Source of the DNA: Sorex araneus
Taxonomy: Eukaryota; Chordata; Mammalia; Eulipotyphla; Soricidae
Length of the DNA: 64,000 nucleotides
Assembly: GCF_027595985.1 (NCBI RefSeq)
Contig: NC_073307.1
Span: 43,688,594-43,752,593, forward strand
Direction of reading: 5' to 3'
Shown: one piece after another, positions 34,831 to 45,980 of the stretch
Layout: each line of letters begins with the position of its first letter
How positions within the stretch are numbered: position 1 is the first letter of the stretch
The notes under the pieces: model-generated
What the model saw: the letters and a program-made list of their open reading frames with translations, nothing else
What the model was told of the DNA's origin: nothing
Database searches by the model: none
Position numbers and translations under genes: made by a program

Positions 34831-35439
34831 AAAAAAAAATGTAATAAAGTGGAATGCTAGAAATGTTCTCCCAGGAAGTATTCATGACTGAAGTAGATTG
34901 GTGGAAATGGGTGAACCCCCCTACAATGTCAGAGAGCAGCTCCCCTGAGAGAATGTGAATTCTGGTAGAGCTATAGAAAGAGGAAATTGGGAGCACATTG
35001 TGCTTGAGTTGCTCTAAGGTTGGGCTGGGGACCTTTGCACATGTGGAAGGCAGGCACTTCTCTGTGCCTGGGGCAAAATGGGGAAGAAGGAGCCATTTCT
35101 TGTGCCCTCTCAGCTTTCCATCTTCTAGACTAGTCCCACACCTTCCCCCACTATCCTCAAGATCCATTTTAACCAGCATCTTCTTCCAGAATTCCCAAGG
35201 GAAGATAGTCACCCTGTCCTTTAGGCTCCCACCTGATTGTTTTTATTCATATTTTACTTTGATTTGTTTATGGCTACATTTCTCCCACAAACCATGAATT
35301 CCTTGCAATCAGGGAACATATTTATTCAGCCCCAAGCATAGGCCACAGCGAGATCTAGTAACTATTGACATGATGAATTCATTTATACATACATTTTTAA
35401 TATTAACAAAATACACTTATTATGTAAGAAAGACTTTTC
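34831..35439. other. Unassigned sequence
   Basis: Nothing recognised. Confidence 0.4.
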
Positions 35440-35606
35440 TGGGGCCAGATAGAAGAGCTCAAAAGCTGGAACGCATGTTTTGCATGAAGGAGACCTGGAT
35501 TGGATCTCTGGCCCCACGTGTGGTCTCCTAAGCACTGTCAGGAGTAACCCTTAGTACTGAGCCATTAATAGCCTCTGAACCCCTCTGGGTGTAGCCCAAG
35601 AACTAG
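35440..35606 (+). mobile_element. Family A SINE, old
   Basis: ggggccagatagaagagctc head; gtcaggagtaaccctt body. Confidence 0.75.
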
Positions 35607-36042
35607 AAAAAGGAACAGAAAAGGCACTTTTAAATAGCATGACAAACATACACATTGGGGTTGCTATTTTTTGTATAAATTTTATATTCATTGAAGTAGG
35701 TTATTTTCATACTTTTCTAAATTAAACTGTTACTAAAAACAAGAGGCATTTTAGAATTCATCCTGGCCTTTCCCCAGTCTGGATCAAATTCCAAAAGTTG
35801 CTGTAGGGGTTGCAAGGGGACTGTTTAATTGGGGCTCCTTGTTTAAGCAGGGACTAGCAAGTCTAAACTGGTGAGAATCTCTGGAAGAAATACTGTGGAA
35901 GGAATACTCCACTGATTACAGGTCATTAAATGGACCAAAAAGTAATGAGGGTAGTTAGGAAAAATTAGGAACATCGATGTAGCATTTCACATATACCAGC
36001 TTTGCAAGGATTTAACAAAATTAAATGTATATATACATAATG
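35607..36042. other. Unassigned sequence
   Basis: Nothing recognised. Confidence 0.4.
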
Positions 36043-36165
36043 GGGGCTGGAGAGATAGTTTGTGGGGGTGCAACTGATTTGGTGCATGCAACTGATCCAG
36101 TTCCAGTCCTGGCCTTGCAAATGCCAGTAAGCCCTGAGCACCACGGGACAGGGTGATGGTGGAGG
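36043..36165 (+). mobile_element. SINE, rearranged
   Basis: gggggctggagagatagt head, a duplicated tgcaactgat segment, and most of the body missing. Confidence 0.7.
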
Positions 36166-36449
36166 GGGGCAAAGTTTGAATAAATTTTGTGTATCGCCTT
36201 ACCACAAATATGGCAGATTAATCTAACTTTGCAGGAAAACAGAACAACAATATGTATGAGAAGCAGAGATTCCATTATATACTCCTGAGGATACACTTGA
36301 CGTGTACCTAGCTGAAAATGTACATCTAATAATTAGGGTTGCCATTTCTGCTGATCCAGTTGATCCCCACTGCCAGCTACGGAATATGGTCTCCTCTGGC
36401 CTGCAGTGTCCTGAGGCTCTGGTGCAGATGTGTCCTCAAGAAGCTTATG

Positions 36450-36632
36450 ATTGGGGCTGGACCGATAGCACAGTGGGTAGGGCGTTTGCCTTGCACGCGG
36501 CCGACCCGGGTTCGATTCCCAACATCTCATATAGTCCCCTGAGTACCACCAGGAGTTAATTCCTGAGTGCAGAGCCAGGATTAACCCCTGTGCATCGCCA
36601 GGTGTGGACCCCTCCTCCCAAAAAAAAAGCAA
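36450..36632 (+). mobile_element. Family A SINE with target duplication
   Basis: aagaagcttatg at 36438-36449 and 36633-36644. Confidence 0.95.
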
Positions 36633-36644
36633 AAGAAGCTTATG

Positions 36645-37133
36645 GTCTTGGACCCCTGGGAAGGCGGTTAATTGGGTGTGGGGAAGCCCCAGGATCCCAG
36701 CCCCAGCTTTCCCTTCCCCCTTGGGGTAGATGGTGCTTTTTGGTTCTTCAGAGTGCTTCTTCCTTTTTTTGTCTGGGAAATTTAGGAAACTTCCTTCTTT
36801 TTTCCAGCAAATTTAGGCAAGTTGCCTCTGTCTTTCTTTCCCATTCACTTTCCGTCCTTGAATCCCCATTGTACCACTGCAGGCTCCTCAAGAATGCCTG
36901 CTTTTTCTTGTTACACCCAAAGCTTTCAGGAAGACAGTAACTACTGTTTAAGCCAAAGCATACCATCTTTGTCACTGAACCCAAACCAACCTCTTTTCCT
37001 TCCCGATCACAGAAGTAAAGAGGAGGTGGGCGTCTAGAAACAGAACTGTAGGTCTTTTAGGAAAAGGAGAAAAGGTAATTTTAGTTGAGTTTTTTATTTA
37101 AGAGAACAAAAAACTGAAAGAAAAAAAAATAGT
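36645..37133. other. Unassigned sequence
   Basis: Pyrimidine-rich in parts; no feature recognised. Confidence 0.4.
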
Positions 37134-37260
37134 GGAGGCCGGAAGACGGCTGAATGAGTTAGAGCATCTGCTTGCGCGTGGGAGCCCGGGGCTCAATCCC
37201 CAGCACGGCACGGTGCCTCGGAGCAGCTATGGATGTGCTCCCCACAACCCTCAAAAAAGA
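37134..37260 (+). mobile_element. tRNA-like SINE of a different subfamily
   Basis: A-box-like tgagttagagcatctgc and B-box-like ggctcaatcccc, but the body lacks the family A core. Still CpG-rich. Confidence 0.55.
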
Positions 37261-37537
37261 GGGAAGGACAAATATTGTCAAAATGGAAACAGATTCTTTA
37301 GAAATGGAGACAAATTCAACAGTGGCTAAACGAGTAAACCCTCTTCATCTTTGCTCACGTACACAAAGCATTCTCTCCGCTTTTTTGAAGTTCTAGGCTG
37401 ACATCTAAAATTTTCCATTGTAAATTTAAATGGATACAATCCCCTATATATTGTGAAAGTTGACATTTTTAAAAAGAATACTACTTTTTTCAAATGAATC
37501 AAGTGAAATATAAATACAATTGGCAGTTATGCTTAAA

Positions 37538-37850
37538 GCGGCAACAATTTTTTTTTTAAAAATTTTTTATTAGTGAATCACCTTGAGGTACAGCTACAGA
37601 CTTATAAACTTCCGTACTTGCATTTCAGTCATACAATTGTCAGGTACCCATCCCTCCACCAGTGCCCATTTTCCACCACCAATGGTCCTAGCATTCCTCC
37701 CACCATCCCCACCCTGTTCCCCCTCCCCCCATCCTGCCTCAGTGGCAGGGCATTCCCTTTTGCTTTCTCTCTCGTTTTGGATGTTGTGGTTTGCAATAGA
37801 GGTATTAAGTGGCCATCATGTTCAGTCTATAGTAGCAGCAACAATTTTTT
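37538..37850 (-). mobile_element. L1 3' end with target duplication
   Basis: gcggcaacaatttttttt (37538) and gcagcaacaatttttttt (37834) flank a short reversed L1 3' UTR. Confidence 0.82.
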
Positions 37851-38018
37851 TTTCTTTTTGGGTCACACCTAGCGATGCACAGGGGTTACTCCTAGCTGTG
37901 CACACAGGAATTACTCCTGACGGTGCTCAGGGGACCATATGGGATGCTGGGAATCGAACCCGGGTTGGCCGCTTGCAAGGCAAATGCCCTACCCGCTGTG
38001 CTATTGCTCTAGTCCCCA
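37851..38018 (-). mobile_element. Family A SINE, near consensus
   Basis: Its T-tail lies in the T-run at the L1 boundary. Confidence 0.94.
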
Positions 38019-38043
38019 GTTTTTTAAATATATGAACAAATTC

Positions 38044-38290
38044 TTTAAAATTTTAAAATTGGAGGCACTGTGACTTACAATTCTGTTCATAATAGGGTTT
38101 CAGGCCTACTCCATTCCAACCCACACCCTCCACCAAACTGTTTGCTTCCTTCCACATCTGTCTCAGGGATCCCCTCCTCCCAAACTACCCCTGTCCCGCA
38201 CCCCCCAGTAACTTCTTCTTTACCACAGATATATTTTACATGATTTACTATCCTCTTGACATTCCGTGTCACCACTCCTCGGGAGTATCT
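38044..38290 (-). repeat. L1-3'-end-like repeat
   Basis: aatagggtttcaggcctact and C-rich cacaccctccacc; no ORF2 part. Confidence 0.5.
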
Positions 38291-38509
38291 CCTAATTTAA
38301 CATATTTTTGTCTGAATGTAGTTTGGCAATCACTCCATTAAGTTTCTTTGCGATGAACACACCTAATATATTAATATTTTGAGCTTAAATTGCCCACTAT
38401 TGAAAGAGGTAAAACATTTTCTGCTAGCTTGAGGTATTATCACATTTTAAAGTAATAATCAAGTACTCAAAGTAATGTAAAATAAATAAAACAGTTTAAA
38501 ATATTGTTT

Positions 38510-38762
38510 TTCTTGGTGGGGCGAGGGGCTCTCCAGTGCTTAGAGGAGTACTACTTATCTAGTAAATGCCAGGGTGTGTGATCCAGGCTTGACAACTGAG
38601 TAATCAGCTCAGTCCTGGCAGCCCTGGGGGTCACCAGAGCCATACTCAGCAGGTTCCAGAGGTCACCATGGCTGTACCCTATAGTGCTGGGTGGGGCCTG
38701 CAGTACTCAGTATTGAAGTCAAAGGCTCAAGGATGTAAGGCATAAACTATCTCCTTAGCCTC
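38510..38762. repeat. Possible old repeat
   Basis: gggggtcaccagagccat resembles 18590-18730 and 8990-9110, perhaps a very old SINE. Weak. Confidence 0.3.
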
Positions 38763-39536
38763 CATAGTTTAATGATTAAACATTCATATTCTCCAATATT
38801 TCCCACAACAATGAGTTCAGCACCAGTGTTTTCTCAGTTTCCTTTTTTACAAATTCCAAGAAGGTTTTTACAGGAACAAGTCCCTGAGACTGGCCAAAGT
38901 TTTGTCATGTCAATGTCACTCAATTCTCTGAACTCTTTCCAATTTACAAACCCACTGAGTTTAGGGTCATACTTTATGGAAAGTGAGTATCTGGAAATCA
39001 TCAGACTTGAAAAATAACTTGTTTCTCGGTCATTGGAAGTATATGATTCTCAATGTGATCTAGTATTTAATAATAGTAAAGCACAAAGTTTGCACGAGGT
39101 GTTTACGCCCAGAGCAACAGGTCTTTTGAAGCTTCTCAGGAGTGAGAGTTATACCCTTTGCCCTCTGAGTTTGGTAACTATCTGGCGGTTGTGAAAGAGC
39201 TGGAAGATGAAACAAGGAAGAATCTCAGATCACCAGTTTTAGGAACGAATATAGACGCAAGCTAAAGACTCAGAAGCTCAAACTGCCTCAGGATGTGAAA
39301 ATCCCCTGAGGGGCACACACTTTAGTTGGAAGATCACTGGTATAAATTTCAACATCACCTTACTGAATTTGATGGGTGAGACAGATCAGCTCAGGTTAGG
39401 CCATGCTTGGATCTTTGTGCTGAGGTGTGTATAGCCTACCAGTATAGATCTGTGACCAGAATACTTGGGATAAATCCTGGGTGTTTGGTTTTTATTTAAT
39501 GGCTGCTTTCATTCTTTATATACTCATGGTTTGATT
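38763..39536. other. Unassigned sequence
   Basis: Nothing recognised. Confidence 0.4.
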
Positions 39537-39730
39537 TTTTTTTTTTTTTTAGTTTTTTGGGCCACACCTGGCATGTTCAGGGATTACTCCTGGCTCTTTA
39601 CTCAGGAGTTACTCTTTGCAGTAATTTAATAATTATTCTTGGCAGGACCATATGGGGTGCAGGGGATTGAACCCAGGTTGGTCGAATGCAAGGTAAGCAC
39701 CCTAGCTGCTGTACTATTGCTCTGACTCCC
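39537..39730 (-). mobile_element. Family A SINE with 20-bp insertion
   Basis: The body is split by aatttaataattattctt-type sequence near 39622-39641. Confidence 0.85.
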
Positions 39731-40068
39731 TATTCTCATATTTTCTTCCCAGAGGTAGAGTATCCTTAATTTTAATTTTTGGTTATTGCTTCTGTGCCTA
39801 TCCACAAACTACCTAAGGGAAATATAGTGCCCATCTTAAAAAGGATTATAGAACTGTAAAAAGATGAGAAATCTTTAGAGTGTGGTAAGAAAAATAGCAA
39901 AATATAAAGCTGCTTGAAAAATGATGATTTCAGTATTCAAAATTATATAAAACTGTGGACAAAGTAAAGATAATATGCAATGTTTTAAATTTTGCATGAC
40001 TTATACTAATGTTGTATTTAAGATGCTGGAGGTCATACAACCAAATACTCTTTTTTTCCAGTGGTATC

Positions 40069-41012
40069 AGGACATGTGTAATTTTTTTTTAAATTTATTC
40101 TTTTATTGAATCACCATGTGGAAAGTTACAAAGCTTTCAGATTTAAGTCTCAGTTATACAATGCTTGAACACTCATCCCTTCACCAGTGCACATATTCCA
40201 CCACCAAGAATCACAGTATAGCTCCCCTGCTCCCCCACCACCACCCCAGCCCCCCACCCCGCCTGTGTAACTGGTAAATTTCACTTTACTTTCCCTTTAC
40301 TTTGATTACATTCAATATATCAACAAAAAAAATCACAATTATTGTCTAGAGTTTCTCCCCCCTAAAGTCGACCTGCTGAAAAGGAAGCATTTGATAATTT
40401 GTTTTCCATTGCTGAGAATGAAGAGATATGAGGTCGAGTGGCCGCACTAGCGGCCACACGGTTTTGGATTTCTGTATTTTAGTATTTTAGTAACTAAGTC
40501 CAGAGAAATATCTGCCAGAAATTGCATCATTGTAAGCTTGTATCTCTCAGCTACTTTATATTCCACATATGAGTGCAATCTTTCTATGTCTGTCTCTTTC
40601 TTTCTGACTCATTTCACTCAGCTTGATACTTTCCATGTTGATCCACTTATATGCAAATTTCATGACTTCATGTTTTCTGACAGCTACATAGTATTCCACA
40701 CATCCCAAAAAACAAAAGCAACTGGTGTTGGCGTGGATGTGGGGAGAAAGGGACTCTCCCTGCTGGTGGGAATGCCAACTGGTTCAGCCCTTTTGGCAAA
40801 CTATATGGACAATTCTCAAAAAGTTAGAAATTGAGCTTCCATTTGACCCAGCAATACCACTCCTGGGAATATATCCCAGAGAGGCAAAAAGGTATAGTAG
40901 AGATGACATCTGCATTTCTATGTTCATTGCCGCACTGTTTACAATAGCCACAATATGGAAAAAACCAGAGTGCCCGAAAACAGATGACTGCTTAAAGGAC
41001 ATGTGTAATTTT
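40069..41012. mobile_element. Twin-primed (inverted) L1 insertion
   Basis: 40086-about 40700 is a reversed L1 3' UTR and ORF2 end. About 40706-40995 is upstream ORF2 in the forward direction, reading WMWGERDSP...ELPFDPAIPLLGIYP. Exact 17-bp duplication aggacatgtgtaatttt at 40069-40085 and 40996-41012 brackets both halves. Confidence 0.93.
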
Positions 41013-41059
41013 AAGTTTTTCAAAATAATAAAATACTCAGGAGTTTGAAGATCTTTTAT

Positions 41060-41227
41060 TGTGGGGCGAGGTGAGGTTACACCTAATGATAATGGACGTT
41101 ATTCCTGCTCTGTGAGTTCCTGCTCTGTGAGTTATGTGAGTGTGGTGGTGGGTTTCTTGGCTCAGGGTTCAACATTTCCTTTCACATGTTAAGCAATCAC
41201 TTGATCCTTTGAGTTTTCTCTGGCCCA
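41060..41227 (-). mobile_element. SINE, old, with internal duplication
   Basis: tcctgctctgtgagt occurs twice in tandem (about 41104-41133). Confidence 0.65.
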
Positions 41228-41245
41228 GAAAGACCCATTTTCAAA

Positions 41246-41400
41246 AATGTATTTTCTCTGTATTTTTCCCCTAGGAAGAAGCTTGTGTTCTCTCTTGAAG
41301 GCATATCTCTCCTTCTCTGCCCCCACATCTAAGTACATTTTGATCTATGAAAACTATTTTGCTTCGCTTAAAAAACACATTTTTCTCAAATTCAGTAAAA
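41246..41400. repeat. Unclassified sequence shared (inverted) with 7925-8110
   Basis: See the 7925 entry; the shared core is about 41268-41300. Confidence 0.4.
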
Positions 41401-41417
41401 AGGTTGGTTGGGTTTTT

Positions 41418-41586
41418 TATTTATTTTTTTTTGGATCACACCAGGCGATGCACAGGGGTTACTCCTGGCCCTGCACAAAGGAATTACTCGGTGCTCAGGG
41501 GGACCATATAGGATGCTGGGAATCGAATCCGGGTCAGCGGCATGCAAGGCAAACACTCTACCCGCTGTGCTATCGCTCCAGCCCCT
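41418..41586 (-). mobile_element. Family A SINE
   Basis: Young-looking; lacks part of cctggcggtgctc. Confidence 0.93.
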
Positions 41587-41771
41587 GTAAGGTTGCTTTT
41601 AACCCAAAATAAGATGTAACCCAGTCTTCAGTCCTGTTTAATTTATTCCATGTGTTCATGTCACAAATTCCCAAAGTTTGTTTCCTCCTGTGTTGAGTAA
41701 GTTATTTTTATTATTCAAATTAACTTAAAAAAACTTTCTTTTACTTTCTGATGATGGTTTCAGGTCAAGAA

Positions 41772-42108
41772 CTCCATCTTCGCGATAGTACAATAGGGCA
41801 TTTGCCTTGCACTCTGTTTTTTGTTTTTATTTTTTGGGTCACACACAGCGATGCACAGGGGTTACTCCTGGCTCTGCACTCAGGAATTACTCCTGGCGGT
41901 GCTCAGGGGGTCCCAGTAATGGGATGCTGGGAATGGAACCAGGGTCAGCCACGTGCAAGGCAAAGGCCCTACCCGCTGTGCTATCACTCCAGCCCTTGCG
42001 CTCTGTGGACCCGGGTTTAATCCCTGGTCTCCCCAGGCAACCAGGAATGATCCCTGAGCACAAAGCCAAGAGTAATCCCTAAGCACCGCAGGGTGTGGCC
42101 CCCAAACA
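41772..42108 (+). mobile_element. Old family A SINE interrupted by a younger one
   Basis: Head 41772-41816 and body 41994-42108 are separated by the insert at 41817-41993. Confidence 0.88.
41817..41993 (-). mobile_element. Family A SINE nested in a + strand SINE
   Basis: Duplication ccttgcactctg at 41805-41816 and ccttgcgctctg at 41994-42005. Confidence 0.95.
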
Positions 42109-42779
42109 AAAGAGAGCTCAATCCTCTTTACTGAGTTGGTTGCTACCAAGTTTTGTCTTCCTTGGAGCGGAGGAAACATGGACCACACACACCAGATGGA
42201 GGTGCTCAAGGGGCTCCTGGTTCTGGGTTCAAGGCTTGCGGGTCAGTTTTAGTGTTCTTCGTAATGTTTCTAACTTTGAACCCACTTTGAAAACATCGGT
42301 CGGGATTGGCAGCACTCAAAACACCCGCTTTTCTCAAATTTTTATGGGATACATGGTGCTTGAGAGCTCAGTATATTCCAGCGCCCACCATAGAAGGGGC
42401 TAATCGGAGCCTCGGAGAGTCACCAGGGCCACCGGCTCGCTGGGGCGCTGTGACTGCGGGACTCAGAGGCCCAGCAACTTAGCATCCCGGACAGCGGAGG
42501 AGCCCGCGAGATCTGCGCAGCCTCTCCCGGGACCCGCCGGCGCCGCGCGGCCCCGCCCCCCGGCGCTCCGGCCCCGCCCCCCCCGCGGCGTGCGGCACGC
42601 AGGCGCGTCCCTCGCGACGCGCGGAGGAAGCCCCGCCCCGCGCGGATGGAGGCCCCGCCCCTCCCCGCCCCGCCCCGCCCCTAGGCGGTTGCTCGCGGCG
42701 GCCGCCGCCCTCCCCCGGCCCAATGGCGCTGCTGCCGCGTCAGTGATGTGAAGCCGTGCTCGGGCTTGTCCGGCCCCCG

Positions 42780-43039
42780 GCCCGCAGCCCATTACACCAT
42801 CCGCCGCGGCAGCCGCTGCAGCCCGCGTAGACTGGGAGGGCGGGAGGCGGCCCGGCGGGGCGGGGCGGGGCGAGCGGCGCGGCCGGATTCATTCCTGTAG
42901 TGCACGGGGCATGGAGGAGCTGCGCGGCCGCGGGCGGAGCTGGGCGGCCCTGGCGGCGGCGGGCACAACGGTTTCCATTTGAAAGGGGCGGCCCGAGCCC
43001 GAGCGGCGGGCGGCGGCTGGAGCACGAACCCCCGGGCAG
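42780..43039 (+). other. FEM1C: FEM1C non-coding exon 1 (predicted)
   Basis: The start is a guess placed downstream of the CCAAT box. The end is set by the donor CAG|gtagtg at 43040-43041. Human FEM1C, as I recall it, has a non-coding first exon, which this arrangement would match. Confidence 0.4.
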
Positions 43040-43905
43040 GTAGTGGCGACGGCGGCCTGCCCGGGCCGCGGCCTGCGTTGGCCGGGGCGGGAAGGGGGGA
43101 GACGGGCGCTCCGGGCCGCGGGCGGCGGGGCTGGAAGGCCCCGGGCGGGGAGGGGGGGGAGGAGGAGCTGCCCGTCTGGGTGGGAGGGAGAAGCGAGAGG
43201 GGCAGGTTTTCGGGGGGAGGGGGCTCCTGGGGCCGGGGGCGCCCCGGGGTGGGGGCAGGAGCCGGGGTCTCGCTTGGGGCGGGCGAAGTGAGCGAACGGG
43301 CCGCCGGATTTCCTGAGCGCCCACCCCGAGTAGTTGCTCGGGCGCCGCGAGCCGCTCTCGGGCGAGGGTTGGTGGGCTCCGACCTTTTTGTTCTTCCTCG
43401 GAAACACCCACCGCGCGGCCTTGCAGCCTCGCGCCCTTGGCCCGCCCGCCCCTGCGGATGCCGGCGGGAGCCGGAGCCGCGTCTCGGAGCCCTCGGCCCC
43501 GGCCGCCGCGCTTGCCCCCTGGCCGGGGCGTGCGCCGAGCAGGACTGGAACAAAGCTCGGCGCCGGGGCGGGGAGCAGACCCGGGTGTGTGTGCCGGTCC
43601 CTCCCCTCCCCCCCTGCGTGCGGGAGGGGGGGACCCAAACATTGACTGCTCCGCGCGGACTTTTTAAAATTTTCCTTTTTTTCCCCATTGTATTCTCCCG
43701 TGCCTTTGGAGTTTGGAGGGCGGGAGGAGTGAACCCCGGGAGTGCGGGGGGTGCGCGCCGGGGTGCGCGCGCGCGCGCGCTCGTCTGGCGGTGGGCTTCG
43801 GACCCTAGGAAGCGAGGAAGGCAAGCAACCTCAGCGGGTTCTGCTGATTGGCAAATCCCAAACTGCTACTTTTGTTTCTGCTCTCGCTCTCTCTCCCCGG
43901 TCTAG
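43040..43905 (+). other. FEM1C: FEM1C intron 1 (predicted)
   Basis: Predicted 866-bp GC-rich intron. It runs from gtagtg at 43040 to a clear acceptor: a pyrimidine run ending in ccggtctag, with AG at 43904-43905. It contains G-run clusters (about 43085-43260) and an alternating (CG)n block at 43764-43780. Confidence 0.5.
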
Positions 43906-44113
43906 TTCCGAGCGCGGCTGGTCAGATGCTGGAAGGACAGACTCGCCTGCGGCTGGCTCTCCTTTCCGGGGTGCAGGGATAACATTGAACTTGGGGCCTC
44001 CCCCGCCGCCCCCCGCGTGACTCTGGCCGGGGTCGTTAGAGTTCAAGCTGGAGCTTGGCCTCGAAGGATCGATCTACAATAAAAGCACACAGCCTTTGCC
44101 CCGGGGGACCTAA
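43906..44113 (+). other. FEM1C: FEM1C exon 2 5' UTR
   Basis: This leader precedes the FEM1C start codon. It holds one short upstream ORF, ATG 43926 to TAA 43980-43982 (18 codons), and an AATAAA hexamer at 44078-44083. An in-frame TAA at 44111-44113 directly before the ATG fixes the protein start. The -3 base of the main start is T and +4 is G, a middling context. Confidence 0.6.
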
Positions 44114-44657
44114 ATGGATCTAAAGACAGCCGTGTTCAACGCAGCTCGGGATGGCAAACTCCGGCTCCTCACCAAGTTGCTGGCCAGTAAGTCCAAGGAG
44201 GAGGTTTCCTCCCTGATCTCGGAGAAGACCAACGGGGCCACCCCGCTGCTGATGGCCGCCCGCTACGGGCACCTGGACATGGTCGAGTTCCTCCTGGAGC
44301 AGTGCAGCGCCTCCATCGAGGTGGGCGGCTCGGTCAACTTCGACGGCGAGACCATCGAGGGGGCGCCGCCGCTGTGGGCCGCCTCGGCCGCCGGGCACCT
44401 CAAGGTGGTGCAGTCGTTGCTAAACCACGGGGCCTCCGTCAACAACACGACGCTGACCAACTCCACGCCCCTGCGCGCCGCCTGCTTCGACGGCCACCTG
44501 GAGATCGTCAAGTACCTGGTGGAGCACAAAGCCGACCTGGAGGTGTCCAACCGCCACGGCCACACGTGCCTGATGATCTCTTGCTACAAGGGGCACAAAG
44601 AGATCGCCCAGTATTTGCTTGAGAAGGGGGCAGATGTCAATCGCAAGAGTGTGAAAG
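44114..44657 (+). CDS. FEM1C: FEM1C exon 2: N-terminal ankyrin domain (residues 1-181 plus one base)
   Basis: FEM1C is the substrate receptor of a CRL2 (cullin-2, elongin B/C, RBX1) E3 ubiquitin ligase that reads arginine-containing C-terminal degrons. This exon encodes ankyrin repeats 1-5 and the start of the sixth; typical repeat cores are GATPLLMAARYGHLDMVEFL (41-60), then 84-111, 118-144 and 151-177. Residues reported for the degron pocket are present: Phe76, Asp77 and Asp126 (codon 44489-44491). From memory, the protein is virtually identical to human FEM1C. The ATG at 44114 is fixed by the TAA at 44111. The exon ends ...GTG AAA G at the donor gtaagc (44658), in phase 1, so Gly182 is split across the intron. 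The high GC content comes from the CpG island and contrasts with the AT-rich exon 3. Confidence 0.97.
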
Positions 44658-45719
44658 GTAAGCCCGGCCCCCGCCGTGTTTGTGGCGTGCGTGTGCGCGG
44701 CGGGTGTTCCGGAAGTTGGGTGCGTCCAGAGCCCAGAGCCCCGTCCCTTCCCTCTCGCCCGGGGTTTGGATCCCAGCGAGCCCGCGGGAGCCCCACCCCA
44801 CCGCACCCCACCCCAGCTTCCTGCGCCCCGTACTGGAAGCAGTAACTTTGGGTTCCTGGCCTGCGGCTTTTCCAAAGTTACCGAGCATTTTAGTGGCACT
44901 TGGTCTTAAAGCTCTGCAGGCTGTGAGAGCGGGTGCTTCAATGTAGTTTGTTTTTCTGAACTTTTAATTTTTTTTTTTTTAAAAAAAACAACCCTGGCAT
45001 TAACAGCTGCTGTATTTAGTGGGCCTTATTTGGGGGAAGGCATGTGGTTCCTCAGCCTGCCAGGGAAGGCCAGGCCAGTCCACCTGGGAAGGTTGTACAG
45101 AGGAAGAGGAGAAAAATCTCTTCCCTTGCCCTGTTTTCGTGACCAGTTGGAAATCTTTTTTTCTGTAGCACGTGTTATAAATACGGCAGGAGAGAAAACA
45201 GATTTTTAAGAGTGCTGCAACATTTGAGAGAGCCACACAAGGGACTCTGGTGGAGGGACAGGTGTGGATTTGTTAGCTGGCAACATGTAAACACCTTTGT
45301 GGGGAAGCGCTCAGGTTTACAGTCTAGTATAATTTTCATGGCTTGTAAAAGCCCCAAAGGGTGGTTTAGACTTTATAAAACCTTAAAAGCCATTGTTTTG
45401 CGAGCATCATTTTATTATTTGAAACCTTTATTTTCCCTCAACATTTTTTTTGCAACAGCAAAGTTCTGCTCTAATGAAAAGGAGTATGAAAAAATAGCAT
45501 ACGTGGTAAAGGTACAACGAACACAAATTGATGGGACAGTGTTTATAAATAAAAAATAATTTATCACTCTTAATTTCTATACCTCCAATGCTAGTCTTCT
45601 GGTGCGTTCTAGAGGTAGCCTGAGCAAAAACAGGCTGATTTGTTTGTGTATCTCTCGCTCCTCCCACCCCCTTTCTCATCTCTGTTATTTTAAGAAAACT
45701 TGAAAACATGATTTTTTTT

Positions 45720-45980
45720 TTTTTGGTATGCCAGTGTACTCCAACAAAATAGCTTCCTCGTTTTGTTTCAAGGGTACACTGTCTTTTGTATATGACTGAA
45801 TCTGTTTATTTAGTCCCTATTGATGGAAATTTAGGTCACATCCAATATAAATGACGCTGTTGTGACTCTTGAACAAAAGAGGGTTTTTGCACACTTGTTG
45901 AGGGAGTGACTGTACTCTAAATACCTGTAAGTGGAATCACTGAATCAAAGTGAATGTAAATTTATTACTGAGAATGTCTG
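45720..45980 (-). mobile_element. Ancient L1 fragment
   Basis: ccctattgatggaaatttag followed by a decayed reversed ORF2 end is typical of old L1M elements. Confidence 0.55.

Larger units (their letters stand above)
42440..44850. promoter_or_regulatory. FEM1C: CpG island and FEM1C promoter region
   Basis: Very GC- and CpG-rich DNA begins abruptly near 42440 and runs through exon 2. At least seven CCCCGCCC-type GC boxes lie at 42551-42682, and a CCAAT box at 42720-42724. There is no TATA box, so dispersed initiation within about 42750-42960 is likely. No SINE or L1 was seen from about 42110 to 45720. This is a typical housekeeping promoter layout. Open frames of up to about 310 codons on both strands here reflect the low A+T content and are not genes. 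Confidence 0.85.

Noticed and set aside
42740..43905. Overlapping ORFs of about 300 codons on both strands (42740-43642 -, 42792-43688 -, 42889-43824 -, 42979-43905 +)
   Set aside because: They lie in the CpG island, where stop codons are rare. The translations are Pro/Arg/Ala/Gly-rich without domain pattern and overlap each other in several frames.
44120..44899. Antisense ORFs across FEM1C exon 2
   Set aside because: Shadow frames of a GC-rich coding exon; the sense frame is the conserved one.
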